From: Clostridiales bacterium
Lineage (GTDB): Bacteria; Bacillota_A; Clostridia; Oscillospirales; Oscillospiraceae
Direction: 5' to 3'
Assembly (NCBI GenBank): GCA_019410105.1
Contig: DXTB01000032.1
Location: 1 to 7,359, forward strand
Length of the DNA: 7,359 nt
Shown here: one piece after another, positions 1 to 5,016 of the stretch
Layout of the letters: every line of letters begins with the position of its first letter
Position numbering within the stretch: position 1 is the stretch's first letter
Program-made: the position numbers and the translations under genes
The notes under the pieces: model-generated
What the model was told of the DNA's origin: nothing
The model's input: the letters and a program-made list of their open reading frames with translations, nothing else
Database searches by the model: none

Positions 1-39
1 TTTTATTTTGTTGAGTTGGAGATATACCCCCTCTCGATT

Positions 40-43
40 GGAG
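40..43 (+). promoter_or_regulatory. Ribosome binding site for the small cysteine-rich gene
   Basis: GGAG lies 8 nt before a GTG at 52. This spacing is what favours GTG 52 over the in-frame TTG at 16, which has no comparable upstream purine-rich site within the visible sequence. The promoter, if any, lies left of the window or in the first 40 bases, where I see no clear pair of hexamers. Confidence 0.45.
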
Positions 44-51
44 TGATACCG

Positions 52-246
52 GTGAGCCTGATAGCCTGTACCAGTGCGTGTGTCTATCAACAGGACGGAT
101 ACTGCACATTGGAGCGCGCATCCTCCTGCGGCGTGCCCTGTGCGGAATCTCCTTGCGTCAATTTTGTGCCACGGCGGAACTGCGGTACAACCGCGCCGCC
201 TACAAAAGCGCGGCCAGCGCCTCACGGATGTTGCGAACCGGAATGA
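52..246 (+). CDS. Small cysteine-rich protein (hypothetical, DUF1540-like in style)
   Basis: This is a 64-aa protein starting at GTG 52. It has nine cysteines. The core has spacing C6-x3-C10-x7-C18-x7-C26-x3-C30-x4-C35, with a CVYQQDGYC stretch (10-18) and a CVNFVPRR end (35-42). That layout (paired Cys, a Tyr after the second Cys, 'DGYC', then 'C..F.PR') resembles small metal-binding-type proteins common in Clostridia, in the style of DUF1540. The family assignment is from memory and not certain. The cysteines suggest zinc or another metal, or disulfides, but no function can be given. There is no signal peptide or membrane segment. The tail after residue 43 (with a final CC pair) is less family-like; codons from base 200 on overlap the 3' end of radA on the other strand by 47 bp. 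The gene could therefore be real with a read-through tail. An alternative start at TTG 16 would add 12 residues. Confidence 0.6.
   Translation: MSLIACTSACVYQQDGYCTLERASSCGVPCAESPCVNFVPRRNCGTTAPPTKARPAPHGCCEPE
173..200. repeat. Two-part inverted repeat between converging genes
   Basis: GGCGG (173-177) pairs with CCGCC (196-200), and inside it GCGGT (182-186) pairs with ACCGC (190-194) around a 3-nt loop. It starts at the radA stop codon (200-202 on the minus strand) and lies inside the end of the small cysteine-rich gene. Neither strand has a following T-run, so it is not a classical intrinsic terminator. It may protect the 3' end of the radA message or be a chance product of GC-rich sequence. 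Confidence 0.35.
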
Positions 247-1573
247 GCTGCAGGCCATCCGGGGTGTCCAGCTTTCCGCCGGTACGGGCTGGGATCAGGC
301 ACTTTGTGAACCCCAGACGGCGCACCTCGCTCAGCCGCTGGCCCAACGCATTGACTGAGCGCAGCTCTCCGGTCAGGCCAACCTCGCCGATGGCGGCCAG
401 ATCTCCAGACACGGGCTTGTCTCGGAAGCTGGAAGCCAGTGCGACGATCATGGCTAGGTCGGCGGCGGGCTCGTCCAAAAACAAGCCGCCGATGACGTTA
501 ATATAGGCGTCACAGGAACTGACCATCAGTCCACCCCGCTTTTCCAGAACAGCCAGCAACAGATTCGCCCGGTTGAAGTCGAAGCCGTTGGCGGTCCTGC
601 GCGGTACATTGAAGCTGGTGGGCGCCAGCAGGGCCTGTACCTCGGCCAAAACAGGCCGCACTCCCTCCATGACGCAGGTGACGCAGGTGCCAGGGGTGTC
701 CTGAGGCCGTCCCGAGAGCAGCATTTCTGAGGGATTGGGCACTTCGCTCAGGCCAGAGTCCTCCATCTCAAAGACGCCGATCTCATTGGTGGCGCCGAAA
801 CGGTTCTTTGCCGCGCGCAGAATGCGGTAGGAGTTCTGCTGCTCACCTTCGAAATAGAGCACGCAGTCCACCATGTGCTCCAGCACCTTGGGGCCTGCGA
901 TAGACCCCTCCTTATTGACGTGTCCGATGACAAAGACGGTGATCCCCTGCCCCTTCGCCAACTGCATCAGCGCCATAGTACAGTCCTTTACCTGTCCTAC
1001 GCTGCCGGGAGCGGTGGTCAGATCCCCGTTGTAGAGGGTCTGGATGGAGTCCACAATTAGCACGTCTGGCTTCAGCTCGTTGACCGACTCCAGCACATCC
1101 TCCAGGTTGGTCTCAGCCAGAAGGTACATTCCCTCTCCACGGACATGGAGCCGCTCCGCCCGCAGCTTGATCTGCCGCTCCGACTCCTCCCCGGAGACAT
1201 AGAGCACAGAGGCAAAACGGCACAGGTTGTCGCAGATCTGGAGCATCAGGGTGGATTTGCCGATGCCGGGGGCACCCCCTACCAGCACCAGAGAGCCCTT
1301 CACCGCTCCCCCGCCCAGCACCCGGTCCAGCTCATTCATCCCGGTTTCAAAGCGGAGCTCGTGGGTGGTTTCCACCTCGCGCATGGGCCTGGGCCGGTTG
1401 CCGGTTCCCCGCAGGCCGCCCCCAGCGACAGAGGCGGCGGCCGCACTCCTTTTTTTCGGCTCTGCCGGCCGCTCCACAAGGGTATTCCATGCCCGGCAGG
1501 CGGGACATTGGCCGGACCACTTTGGGGTTTCATTTCCGCACTCGGTACAATAAAACAGTGTTTTTGCTTTCAT
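200..1573 (-). CDS. radA: DNA repair protein RadA (Sms)
   Basis: RadA is a RecA-like ATPase that promotes branch migration and processing of recombination intermediates in the cytoplasm. The 457-aa product has the full family layout. An N-terminal zinc finger is formed by C9-x2-C12 and C23-x2-C26. The RecA-like core has Walker A GAPGIGKST (100-108), Walker B VLIVDS (171-176) and the RadA-specific KNRFG motif (256-260). A C-terminal Lon-like domain runs from about 290 and includes GEVGLTGELR (397-406). Length matches the usual 450-460 aa. I chose ATG at 1573-1571 because the zinc finger begins right after it; the reading frame extends 53 codons further upstream, but that part is low-complexity Arg-rich sequence inside cwlD. 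The start overlaps the cwlD stop as ATGA, so the two are probably translationally coupled. The ribosome site AGGGAGG (1592-1586) is 12 nt from the start and partly inside a hairpin. No terminator with a T-run follows the stop. Confidence 0.97.
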   Translation of the reverse strand: MKAKTLFYCTECGNETPKWSGQCPACRAWNTLVERPAEPKKRSAAAASVAGGGLRGTGNRPRPMREVETTHELRFETGMNELDRVLGGGAVKGSLVLVGGAPGIGKSTLMLQICDNLCRFASVLYVSGEESERQIKLRAERLHVRGEGMYLLAETNLEDVLESVNELKPDVLIVDSIQTLYNGDLTTAPGSVGQVKDCTMALMQLAKGQGITVFVIGHVNKEGSIAGPKVLEHMVDCVLYFEGEQQNSYRILRAAKNRFGATNEIGVFEMEDSGLSEVPNPSEMLLSGRPQDTPGTCVTCVMEGVRPVLAEVQALLAPTSFNVPRRTANGFDFNRANLLLAVLEKRGGLMVSSCDAYINVIGGLFLDEPAADLAMIVALASSFRDKPVSGDLAAIGEVGLTGELRSVNALGQRLSEVRRLGFTKCLIPARTGGKLDTPDGLQLIPVRNIREALAALL

Positions 1574-2322
1574 TCTGAGGCGACGCCTCCCTTTTGTAGT
1601 GAAAAGCCTTCCCCTCTCCCCTCCTCGTCCAGCCATTGCAGCCAGGAGGCGGCCAAGGCGGAGGCCAGCTTGGTCTGATAGGCGCCGGATTGCAGCAGCA
1701 GATCTTCCTCTGCATTGGACAGGAAGCCGCATTCCACCAGGATCGCCGGACAGGTGATGTGGTTCATCAGATAGACGCTGTCCGGGATGGGCTTTGCCTC
1801 ACGGGTGTTGCCCGGGTCCAGTGCGGCCCGCAGTGTCTCCTGTGTGAGTTGTGCCAGAGGTTGACTGAGCTCTCCGTTGGAATAGAACACCTGAGCGCCG
1901 TGGTACTTCCCGTCCGGAAAGGTATTCTGGTGTACGCTGAGCAGGACAGCATGCTCCGTCTCCTCGATCCGGGCCACACGGTTGTGGAGGTCGGAGACTT
2001 TTTTCTCCCGGAGGGTTTGCGCGCTGTCATCATGGAGGGAGATATCCTCACTGCGCAGCAGAAGCGGCGCCTCGCCGTACAATCCCAGAAGCTGATCCAG
2101 CTTCTGCACAATGGCCAGATTGATTCCGCTCTCCGGCACACCGGAGAGCGAGACCGCGCCTCCATCCTCCCCGCCGTGACCTGCATCCAGAACCAGGGTC
2201 TGTCCACCGCTGCGGATGGGAGAAAAGGTCGCCAAAGCAGCCCGGCCCGGCCAGAACCAGAAAAAATAGACTGTACCGACGGCCAACGCGGCCAGCAGGA
2301 CCCAGCTTCCAATTTTCTGCAT
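1570..2322 (-). CDS. cwlD: CwlD-type N-acetylmuramoyl-L-alanine amidase (spore cortex)
   Basis: This is an Amidase_3 family zinc amidase that cleaves the peptide from N-acetylmuramic acid. In spore formers CwlD acts with PdaA to make the muramic-delta-lactam of the cortex, the mark recognised by germination lytic enzymes. The 250-aa product begins with a short basic/polar start and a membrane segment at about 6-26 (signal anchor or signal peptide), placing the enzyme outside the membrane. The catalytic domain starts at LVLDAGHGGEDGGA (43-56). Expected zinc ligands and catalytic residue are visible: H49, E64 (in GVPESGINLA), H131 (in SVHQN) and E197 (in ILVECGFLSN). Length is close to B. subtilis CwlD (about 237 aa) and there are no cell-wall-binding repeats, which favours CwlD over vegetative amidases. 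Start ATG 2322-2320 has GAGGGGG 8 nt upstream. It is the first gene of a two-gene operon with radA. The naming as CwlD rather than a generic Amidase_3 is an inference from size, anchor and context. Confidence 0.88.
   Translation of the reverse strand: MQKIGSWVLLAALAVGTVYFFWFWPGRAALATFSPIRSGGQTLVLDAGHGGEDGGAVSLSGVPESGINLAIVQKLDQLLGLYGEAPLLLRSEDISLHDDSAQTLREKKVSDLHNRVARIEETEHAVLLSVHQNTFPDGKYHGAQVFYSNGELSQPLAQLTQETLRAALDPGNTREAKPIPDSVYLMNHITCPAILVECGFLSNAEEDLLLQSGAYQTKLASALAASWLQWLDEEGRGEGFSLQKGGVASE
1577..1589 (-). promoter_or_regulatory. Hairpin over the radA ribosome binding site
   Basis: The last codons of cwlD contain a perfect 6-bp inverted repeat, GAGGCG-A-CGCCTC on the plus strand, able to form a 5-bp stem with a 3-nt loop in the mRNA. 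It covers four bases of the radA Shine-Dalgarno AGGGAGG (1592-1586) and fills the unusually long 12-nt gap before the radA ATG. Ribosomes completing cwlD would open it, which fits coupled translation. This role is inferred; the repeat is seen directly. Confidence 0.45.
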
Positions 2323-2343
2323 ATCAAACGCCCCCTCTCAGAC

Positions 2344-2372
2344 ACGGTATGAGAGGATATTTTTTATTATAA
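2344..2372 (-). promoter_or_regulatory. Sigma-E-like promoter elements ahead of cwlD (putative)
   Basis: Reading the minus strand, CATACCGT (2351-2344) resembles the B. subtilis sigma-E -10 box CATACAnT (one mismatch at a defined position). Exactly 14 nt upstream is TTATAAT (2372-2366), a 5 of 7 match to the sigma-E -35 with the ATA core. cwlD is known to be transcribed during sporulation in B. subtilis, which fits. The predicted start point would lie only about 15 nt before the cwlD ATG, at the edge of its ribosome binding site, so this call is tentative. Confidence 0.35.
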
Positions 2373-2395
2373 CACACCTTACAGATTTTTGTTGC
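2366..2395 (-). promoter_or_regulatory. Extended -10 vegetative promoter for cwlD-radA
   Basis: The minus strand carries a perfect TATAAT (2371-2366) preceded by TGT (2374-2372), giving an extended -10 of the form TGnTATAAT. A weak -35, GCAACA (2395-2390, 3 of 6), sits 18 nt upstream. The predicted start is near 2359, giving a leader of about 37 nt. An extended -10 can work with a poor -35. It would supply radA with growth-phase transcription through cwlD. Confidence 0.6.
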
Positions 2396-2420
2396 CTTTT
2401 GCGTGCAGACGCGATAGGAT
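2392..2420 (+). promoter_or_regulatory. Sigma-A-type promoter for the YhcH-family gene
   Basis: TTGCCT (2392-2397, 4 of 6) and TAGGAT (2415-2420, 4 of 6) are separated by 17 nt. The predicted start near 2427 gives a short leader of about 23 nt. The -35 box lies on top of the weak -35 of the divergent cwlD promoter (2390-2395), so the two polymerases would compete for the same DNA. Confidence 0.45.
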
Positions 2421-2449
2421 AAAGACAGGAAACAATGGAGGTGCTTTCT

Positions 2450-2908
2450 ATGGTCGTTGACAAAATCGAGCATGCGTCCCTCTACTATGGTCTGGGGAAA
2501 CGGTTTCAAACGGCATTGGAGTGGCTGGCTTCGGCGGACGTTGGCGCATTGACGCCTGGCCAGCGGGTGGACATCGACGGGGACAATGTGTTTGCAACGC
2601 TCTTTGAGGTGGACACGCTGCCGCCTGAGGCGTGCAAGCTGGAGTGCCACCAGAACTATGCGGATATTCAATATTTGCTCTCCGGCATGGAGGGTGCGGG
2701 CTATGCCCTGCCCGACGCGGAGCTTCGCGCGCTGAGTGAGTACGACTCAAAGGGAGACATCCAGTTTTATACGGCTGAGTGGGACACGCTCACCATCCGG
2801 CCGGGTACCTTCTACATCGTCTGGCCCCAGGACCTCCACGCTCCCCGTGTGGCGCTGGGACAGCCTGGGCCGGTGCAGCGCCTGGTGGCAAAGGTAAAAT
2901 TAAAATAA
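2450..2908 (+). CDS. YhcH/YjgK/YiaL family protein
   Basis: This is a 152-aa single-domain protein of the YhcH/YjgK/YiaL (DUF386) family, a cupin-like beta-sandwich fold. The E. coli member YhcH (NanQ) is linked to sialic-acid use, reported to act on sugar anomers; other members sit in sugar operons. The family signature is clear: LECHQNYADIQYLLSGMEG (64-82) with likely metal or substrate residues E65, H67 and D72, then a late histidine H130 in QDLHAPR, and the typical C-terminal LVAKVKLK. Length equals that of the family, so it looks intact and cytoplasmic. I chose ATG 2450 because TGGAGGTG (2436-2443) lies 6 nt before it; the upstream in-frame ATG at 2435 overlaps this ribosome site and has no site of its own. 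The gene stands alone, divergent from cwlD and followed by a terminator, with no sugar catabolic genes in the window, so its substrate is not indicated. Confidence 0.9.
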   Translation: MVVDKIEHASLYYGLGKRFQTALEWLASADVGALTPGQRVDIDGDNVFATLFEVDTLPPEACKLECHQNYADIQYLLSGMEGAGYALPDAELRALSEYDSKGDIQFYTAEWDTLTIRPGTFYIVWPQDLHAPRVALGQPGPVQRLVAKVKLK

Positions 2909-2958
2909 AATACAGCGCAAGGCGGAAAAACCGGCTGTCGGCCGCCGCCTGATTTCAA

Positions 2959-3010
2959 AACCCGCCCCATCGCCCGCGTTCGGGCCGATGCGGGCGGGTT
3001 CCCTTTTTCT
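2959..3010 (+). terminator. Intrinsic terminator after the YhcH-family gene
   Basis: A long hairpin: AACCCGCCC (2959-2967) pairs with GGGCGGGTT (2992-3000), CATCG (2968-2972) with CGATG (2986-2990), and CCCG (2973-2976) with CGGG (2981-2984) around a CGTT loop, with single-base bulges at 2985 and 2991. It is followed by CCC and TTTTT (3004-3008). A weaker inverted repeat, AGGCGG (2920-2925) with CCGCCT (2945-2950), precedes it. It isolates the YhcH-family gene from the cotJ operon. Confidence 0.85.
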
Positions 3011-3017
3011 CTCCCTG

Positions 3018-3025
3018 CATAGAAT
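3018..3025 (+). promoter_or_regulatory. Sporulation-type -10 candidate ahead of cotJ
   Basis: CATAGAAT matches the sigma-E -10 CATACAnT at all but one defined position and also resembles the sigma-K CATAnnnTA box. B. subtilis cotJ is a sigma-E operon, so a mother-cell promoter is expected here. However, the DNA 14-15 nt upstream is the end of the preceding terminator and holds no ATA-type -35. Only the -10 is supported. Confidence 0.25.
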
Positions 3026-3030
3026 GTGAC

Positions 3031-3063
3031 GAAGGGGGCTGGTGGGAGCCGCCTCCCCCCTTC
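3031..3063 (+). promoter_or_regulatory. Stable hairpin in the cotJ leader
   Basis: GAAGGGGG (3031-3038) pairs with CCCCCTTC (3056-3063). After a 2x2 mismatch, GGTGG (3041-3045) pairs with CCGCC (3049-3053), including one G-U pair, around a GAG loop. It ends 17 nt before the cotJ ribosome site and has no T-run, so it is more like a 5' leader stabiliser or translational control element than a terminator. The structure is seen; the role is inferred. Confidence 0.5.
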
Positions 3064-3080
3064 CCTCTTCAATTTATGTA

Positions 3081-3087
3081 AGGAGGA
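3081..3087 (+). promoter_or_regulatory. Ribosome binding site fixing the TTG start of cotJAB
   Basis: AGGAGGA sits 7 nt before TTG 3095. The next in-frame ATG (3113) is 25 nt away, too far for this site, and upstream in-frame codons back to 3026 would begin before the site. This strongly supports TTG as the initiation codon. Confidence 0.75.
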
Positions 3088-3094
3088 ACTGCGT

Positions 3095-3553
3095 TTGTAT
3101 CCCGACAATAATATGCCAAATACCTGCGGAGACGCCTGCGGTACTATGCCTGAGTGCGCCCCGCTGGCGGTCCCATATGTCCCCTTCCAGCAGACCAATC
3201 CCAAGCGCTACTCCCAGCAGGATGCGCTGAATAACGGTACGCTTTTCCCCGGCCTGAACCTCCCCTTCCGCGTTAAGCCGGACGCGGCAAAGGTGATGGG
3301 CGGCGCGCTGGCGGAGCTCCAGGCCCTGGAGTTTGTTCTGGTGGAGCTGGGCCTCTACCTGGACACCCACCAGGGCGACGCGGAGGCCTTTGAGCTCTAT
3401 AAGCAGTATGCCGCAATGGAAAAAGAGGCCCGGGAGAAATACGAGGCCATGAACGGACCGGTCACCCAGATGGCCACGGCCAACGCGAAGACATGGGCTG
3501 CCTGGCTGAGTGAGCCCTGGCCCTGGAACTACCAGGAAGGAGGCATGAAGTAA
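3095..3553 (+). CDS. cotJA/cotJB: Fused spore-coat protein CotJA-CotJB
   Basis: In Bacillus, cotJA, cotJB and cotJC are three adjacent genes for inner-coat proteins made in the mother cell; CotJA and CotJB assist coat deposition with the Mn catalase CotJC. Here one 152-aa reading frame holds both small proteins. Residues about 23-62 are CotJA-like: proline-rich with VPYVPFQQ, a 'YS..DAL..GTLFP.L..PF' block ending at PF (57-58). Residues about 66-152 are CotJB-like: ALAELQALEFVLVELGLYLDTH, then a charged helix (98-120) and the WLSEPWPW end (137-144). That second part is about 87 aa, the usual length of CotJB, and no stop or frameshift lies between the parts. The N-terminus has three cysteines (C11, C15, C21). 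Start TTG 3095 is set by AGGAGGA 7 nt upstream. The stop TAA directly touches the cotJC ATG. An internal ATG at 3296 could in principle start CotJB alone, but its upstream AAAGG is too close to be a good site. Confidence 0.88.
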   Translation: MYPDNNMPNTCGDACGTMPECAPLAVPYVPFQQTNPKRYSQQDALNNGTLFPGLNLPFRVKPDAAKVMGGALAELQALEFVLVELGLYLDTHQGDAEAFELYKQYAAMEKEAREKYEAMNGPVTQMATANAKTWAAWLSEPWPWNYQEGGMK

Positions 3554-4150
3554 ATGTTTATTTACGAGAAGAAGCTGCAGTATCCGGTCAAGATCGCCAA
3601 CTGCAACCCCAAGCTGGCCTCCTTCATCATCAGTCAGTACGGCGGGCCGGACGGCGAGTTGGGCGCCTCCCTGCGCTATTTGAGCCAGCGCTATTCCATG
3701 CCCTACCCTGAGCTTAAGGGCCTGCTGACCGATATCGGCACTGAGGAGCTGGGGCATCTGGAGATGATCGGCGCCATCGTCCATCAACTGACCCGCAATC
3801 TGAACGATGAGCAGGTGCGGGAGGGCGGCTTTGCGCCCTATTTCGTCGACCACACCACTGGCGTCTACCCCACCGCCGCCTCTGGCTTCCCCTGGAACGC
3901 CGCCTCCATGGCGGTCAAGGGCGATGTGATCTGCGACCTGTCCGAGGACATGGCCGCCGAGCAGAAGGCCCGGGTTACCTATGACAACATCCTGCGCATG
4001 TCCGACGATCCAGATGTCAACAACGTCATCCGGTTCCTGCGTGAGCGGGAGGTGGTTCATTTCCAGCGCTTCGGCGAGGCGGTGCGTCTGGCCAAGGAGA
4101 AGATGGACCAGAAAAACATCTACTTTACCAACCCGGCGTTTGACAAATAA
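3554..4150 (+). CDS. cotJC: Spore-coat manganese catalase CotJC
   Basis: This is a non-haem dimanganese catalase (2 H2O2 to O2 and water) that sits in the spore coat. The 198-aa product is close to B. subtilis CotJC (about 189 aa) and has the ferritin-like four-helix layout. Likely metal ligands by family pattern are E35 (GPDGELGAS), E65 and H68 (EELGHLE, E-x-x-H), E136 (AAEQKAR) and H169 with nearby E166 (REVVHF, E-x-x-H). The central loop FVDHTTGVYPTAASGFPW (97-114) is typical of the CotJC branch, and the protein lacks the long C-terminal tail of vegetative Mn catalases. AAGGAGG (3537-3543) lies 10 nt before the ATG inside the end of the fused cotJAB gene; the two genes abut with no gap, so translation is likely coupled. 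A strong terminator 10 nt downstream ends the operon. Confidence 0.95.
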   Translation: MFIYEKKLQYPVKIANCNPKLASFIISQYGGPDGELGASLRYLSQRYSMPYPELKGLLTDIGTEELGHLEMIGAIVHQLTRNLNDEQVREGGFAPYFVDHTTGVYPTAASGFPWNAASMAVKGDVICDLSEDMAAEQKARVTYDNILRMSDDPDVNNVIRFLREREVVHFQRFGEAVRLAKEKMDQKNIYFTNPAFDK

Positions 4151-4159
4151 AACCATTAG

Positions 4160-4191
4160 AGCCCCCGCACAGCTTTCGTGCGGGGGCTTTT
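4160..4191 (+). terminator. Intrinsic terminator after cotJC
   Basis: A perfect 10-bp stem, GCCCCCGCAC (4161-4170) with GTGCGGGGGC (4178-4187), encloses the 7-nt loop AGCTTTC and is followed by TTTT (4188-4191). A4160 can extend the stem by one pair. It begins 10 nt after the cotJC stop and separates the coat operon from the ABC transporter operon. Confidence 0.93.
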
Positions 4192-4207
4192 CCTGTCGCC
4201 ACTGGGC

Positions 4208-4236
4208 TTGCGTTTTTTGCCGCTTGGCGCTATGAT
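4208..4236 (+). promoter_or_regulatory. Sigma-A-type promoter for the ABC transporter operon
   Basis: TATGAT (4231-4236, 5 of 6) lies exactly 17 nt after TTGCGT (4208-4213, 3 of 6). The predicted start near 4243 gives a purine- and A-rich leader of about 70 nt. A second possible pair, TTGCCG (4217-4222) with TATAGA (4241-4246) at 18 nt, overlaps it. Confidence 0.5.
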
Positions 4237-4270
4237 CTAATATAGAAGAAAAAAATAAAGAGAAGCGGAA

Positions 4271-4286
4271 GAATTTCGTCAAATTC
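4271..4286 (+). promoter_or_regulatory. Inverted repeat in the ABC operon leader (possible operator)
   Basis: GAATTT and AAATTC form a perfect 6-bp inverted repeat with a 4-nt CGTC centre, about 28 nt after the predicted transcription start and 15 nt before the ribosome site (GGAG, 4301-4304). It could be a repressor site or a weak hairpin. No regulator gene is in the window, so the role is a guess. Confidence 0.3.
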
Positions 4287-4313
4287 ACTATAGCGAAAAT
4301 GGAGTGGGCGCGT

Positions 4314-5015
4314 ATGGCAGGGGTCCAATTGGAACATGTGGTGCGGGAGTACACCATGGGAAGGACAACTATTCGGGCGGTAGACGACATTAGCTTTACC
4401 ATACCGGAGGGGAAATACACCATCATTTTGGGGGCCAGCGGCGCGGGCAAATCTACGGTACTCAACATCTTGGGCGGCATGGACTCCCCTACCTCCGGCC
4501 GGGTGACAGTCAATGGCAGGGAGATCTCCGGCTTCAACAAGCGTCAGCTTACGGAGTACCGCCGGGAGAGCATCGGCTTTGTCTTTCAGTTCTACAACCT
4601 GATGCCCAATCTGACGGTGCTGGAGAACGTGGAGCTGGCCAGCCAGATCTGTAAGAATCCTCTGGACGCCCGGCAGGTGCTGGCCATGGTGGGGCTGGGA
4701 GACCGGCTAAACAACTTCCCAGCCCAGTGCTCCGGCGGAGAGCAGCAGCGCGGCGCCATCGCCCGTGCGCTGGCCAAGAATCCCGATGTCCTGCTCTGCG
4801 ACGAACCCACTGGGGCGCTGGACTACCAAACCGGAAAGGCTATTCTGGCCCTGCTGTACGATCTGTGCAAAAAGAGCCGGAAGACCGTGGTGGTGGTCAC
4901 CCACAACGGGGCGCTGGCGCCGACGGCGGACGTGCTCATTCGGATGAAAAGCGGAAAAATCGAATCCTTTGAGGAGAATCCGAGCCCGGTGCCTGTGCAG
5001 GAGCTGGAGTGGTAG
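4314..5015 (+). CDS. ABC transporter ATP-binding protein (MacB/LolD type)
   Basis: This cytoplasmic ATPase subunit drives the permease encoded next. The 233-aa product is a single complete nucleotide-binding domain: Walker [10 protein letters not shown] (40-48), Q-loop Q92 in [10 protein letters not shown], signature CSGGEQQRG (139-147), Walker [13 protein letters not shown] (159-170) with catalytic E164, and H-loop H197 in VVVVTHN. The '[15 protein letters not shown]' block and 'DEPTGALD' mark the MacB/LolD/FtsE-like mechanotransmission and export group. Signature positions are slightly unusual: C139 where Leu is common, and G147 where Val is common. I chose ATG 4314, which has GGAG 9 nt upstream; the in-frame ATG at 4299 lacks any ribosome site. 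The stop is one base before the permease start, so the two are coupled. A promoter lies about 80-105 nt upstream. Substrate is unknown; antimicrobial peptides, lipids or macrolides are all handled by relatives. Confidence 0.95.
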   Translation: MAGVQLEHVVREYTMGRTTIRAVDDISFTIPEGKYTIILGASGAGKSTVLNILGGMDSPTSGRVTVNGREISGFNKRQLTEYRRESIGFVFQFYNLMPNLTVLENVELASQICKNPLDARQVLAMVGLGDRLNNFPAQCSGGEQQRGAIARALAKNPDVLLCDEPTGALDYQTGKAILALLYDLCKKSRKTVVVVTHNGALAPTADVLIRMKSGKIESFEENPSPVPVQELEW

Positions 5016-5016
5016 G

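Noticed and set aside
16..51. TTG start at 16 for the cysteine-rich gene
   Set aside because: No ribosome site precedes it within the visible sequence, while GTG 52 has GGAG at 8 nt.
1574..1732. 53-codon N-terminal extension of radA
   Set aside because: The extension is Arg-rich out-of-frame cwlD sequence; the zinc finger expected at the very N-terminus starts just after ATG 1573.
1636..2352. 238-codon open frame on the plus strand opposite cwlD
   Set aside because: It is a mirror of cwlD codon use, with no ribosome site and no family resemblance.
3026..3094. Upstream start at 3026 for the cotJAB fusion
   Set aside because: It would read through the leader hairpin and the strong AGGAGGA site; that site clearly serves TTG 3095.
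4219..4229. Short GCC/GGC inverted repeat in the promoter spacer
   Set aside because: The arms are only 3 bp, which is not beyond chance.
4299..4313. ATG at 4299 as the start of the ABC ATPase
   Set aside because: No ribosome site lies upstream, and the added residues precede the normal family N-terminus; GGAG at 4301-4304 serves ATG 4314.
3074..4540. 488-codon open frame on the minus strand across the cotJ genes and the ABC ATPase start
   Set aside because: It runs antisense to three well-recognised genes and two terminators, lacks any recognisable motif, and is explained by GC-rich third positions keeping the opposite strand open.
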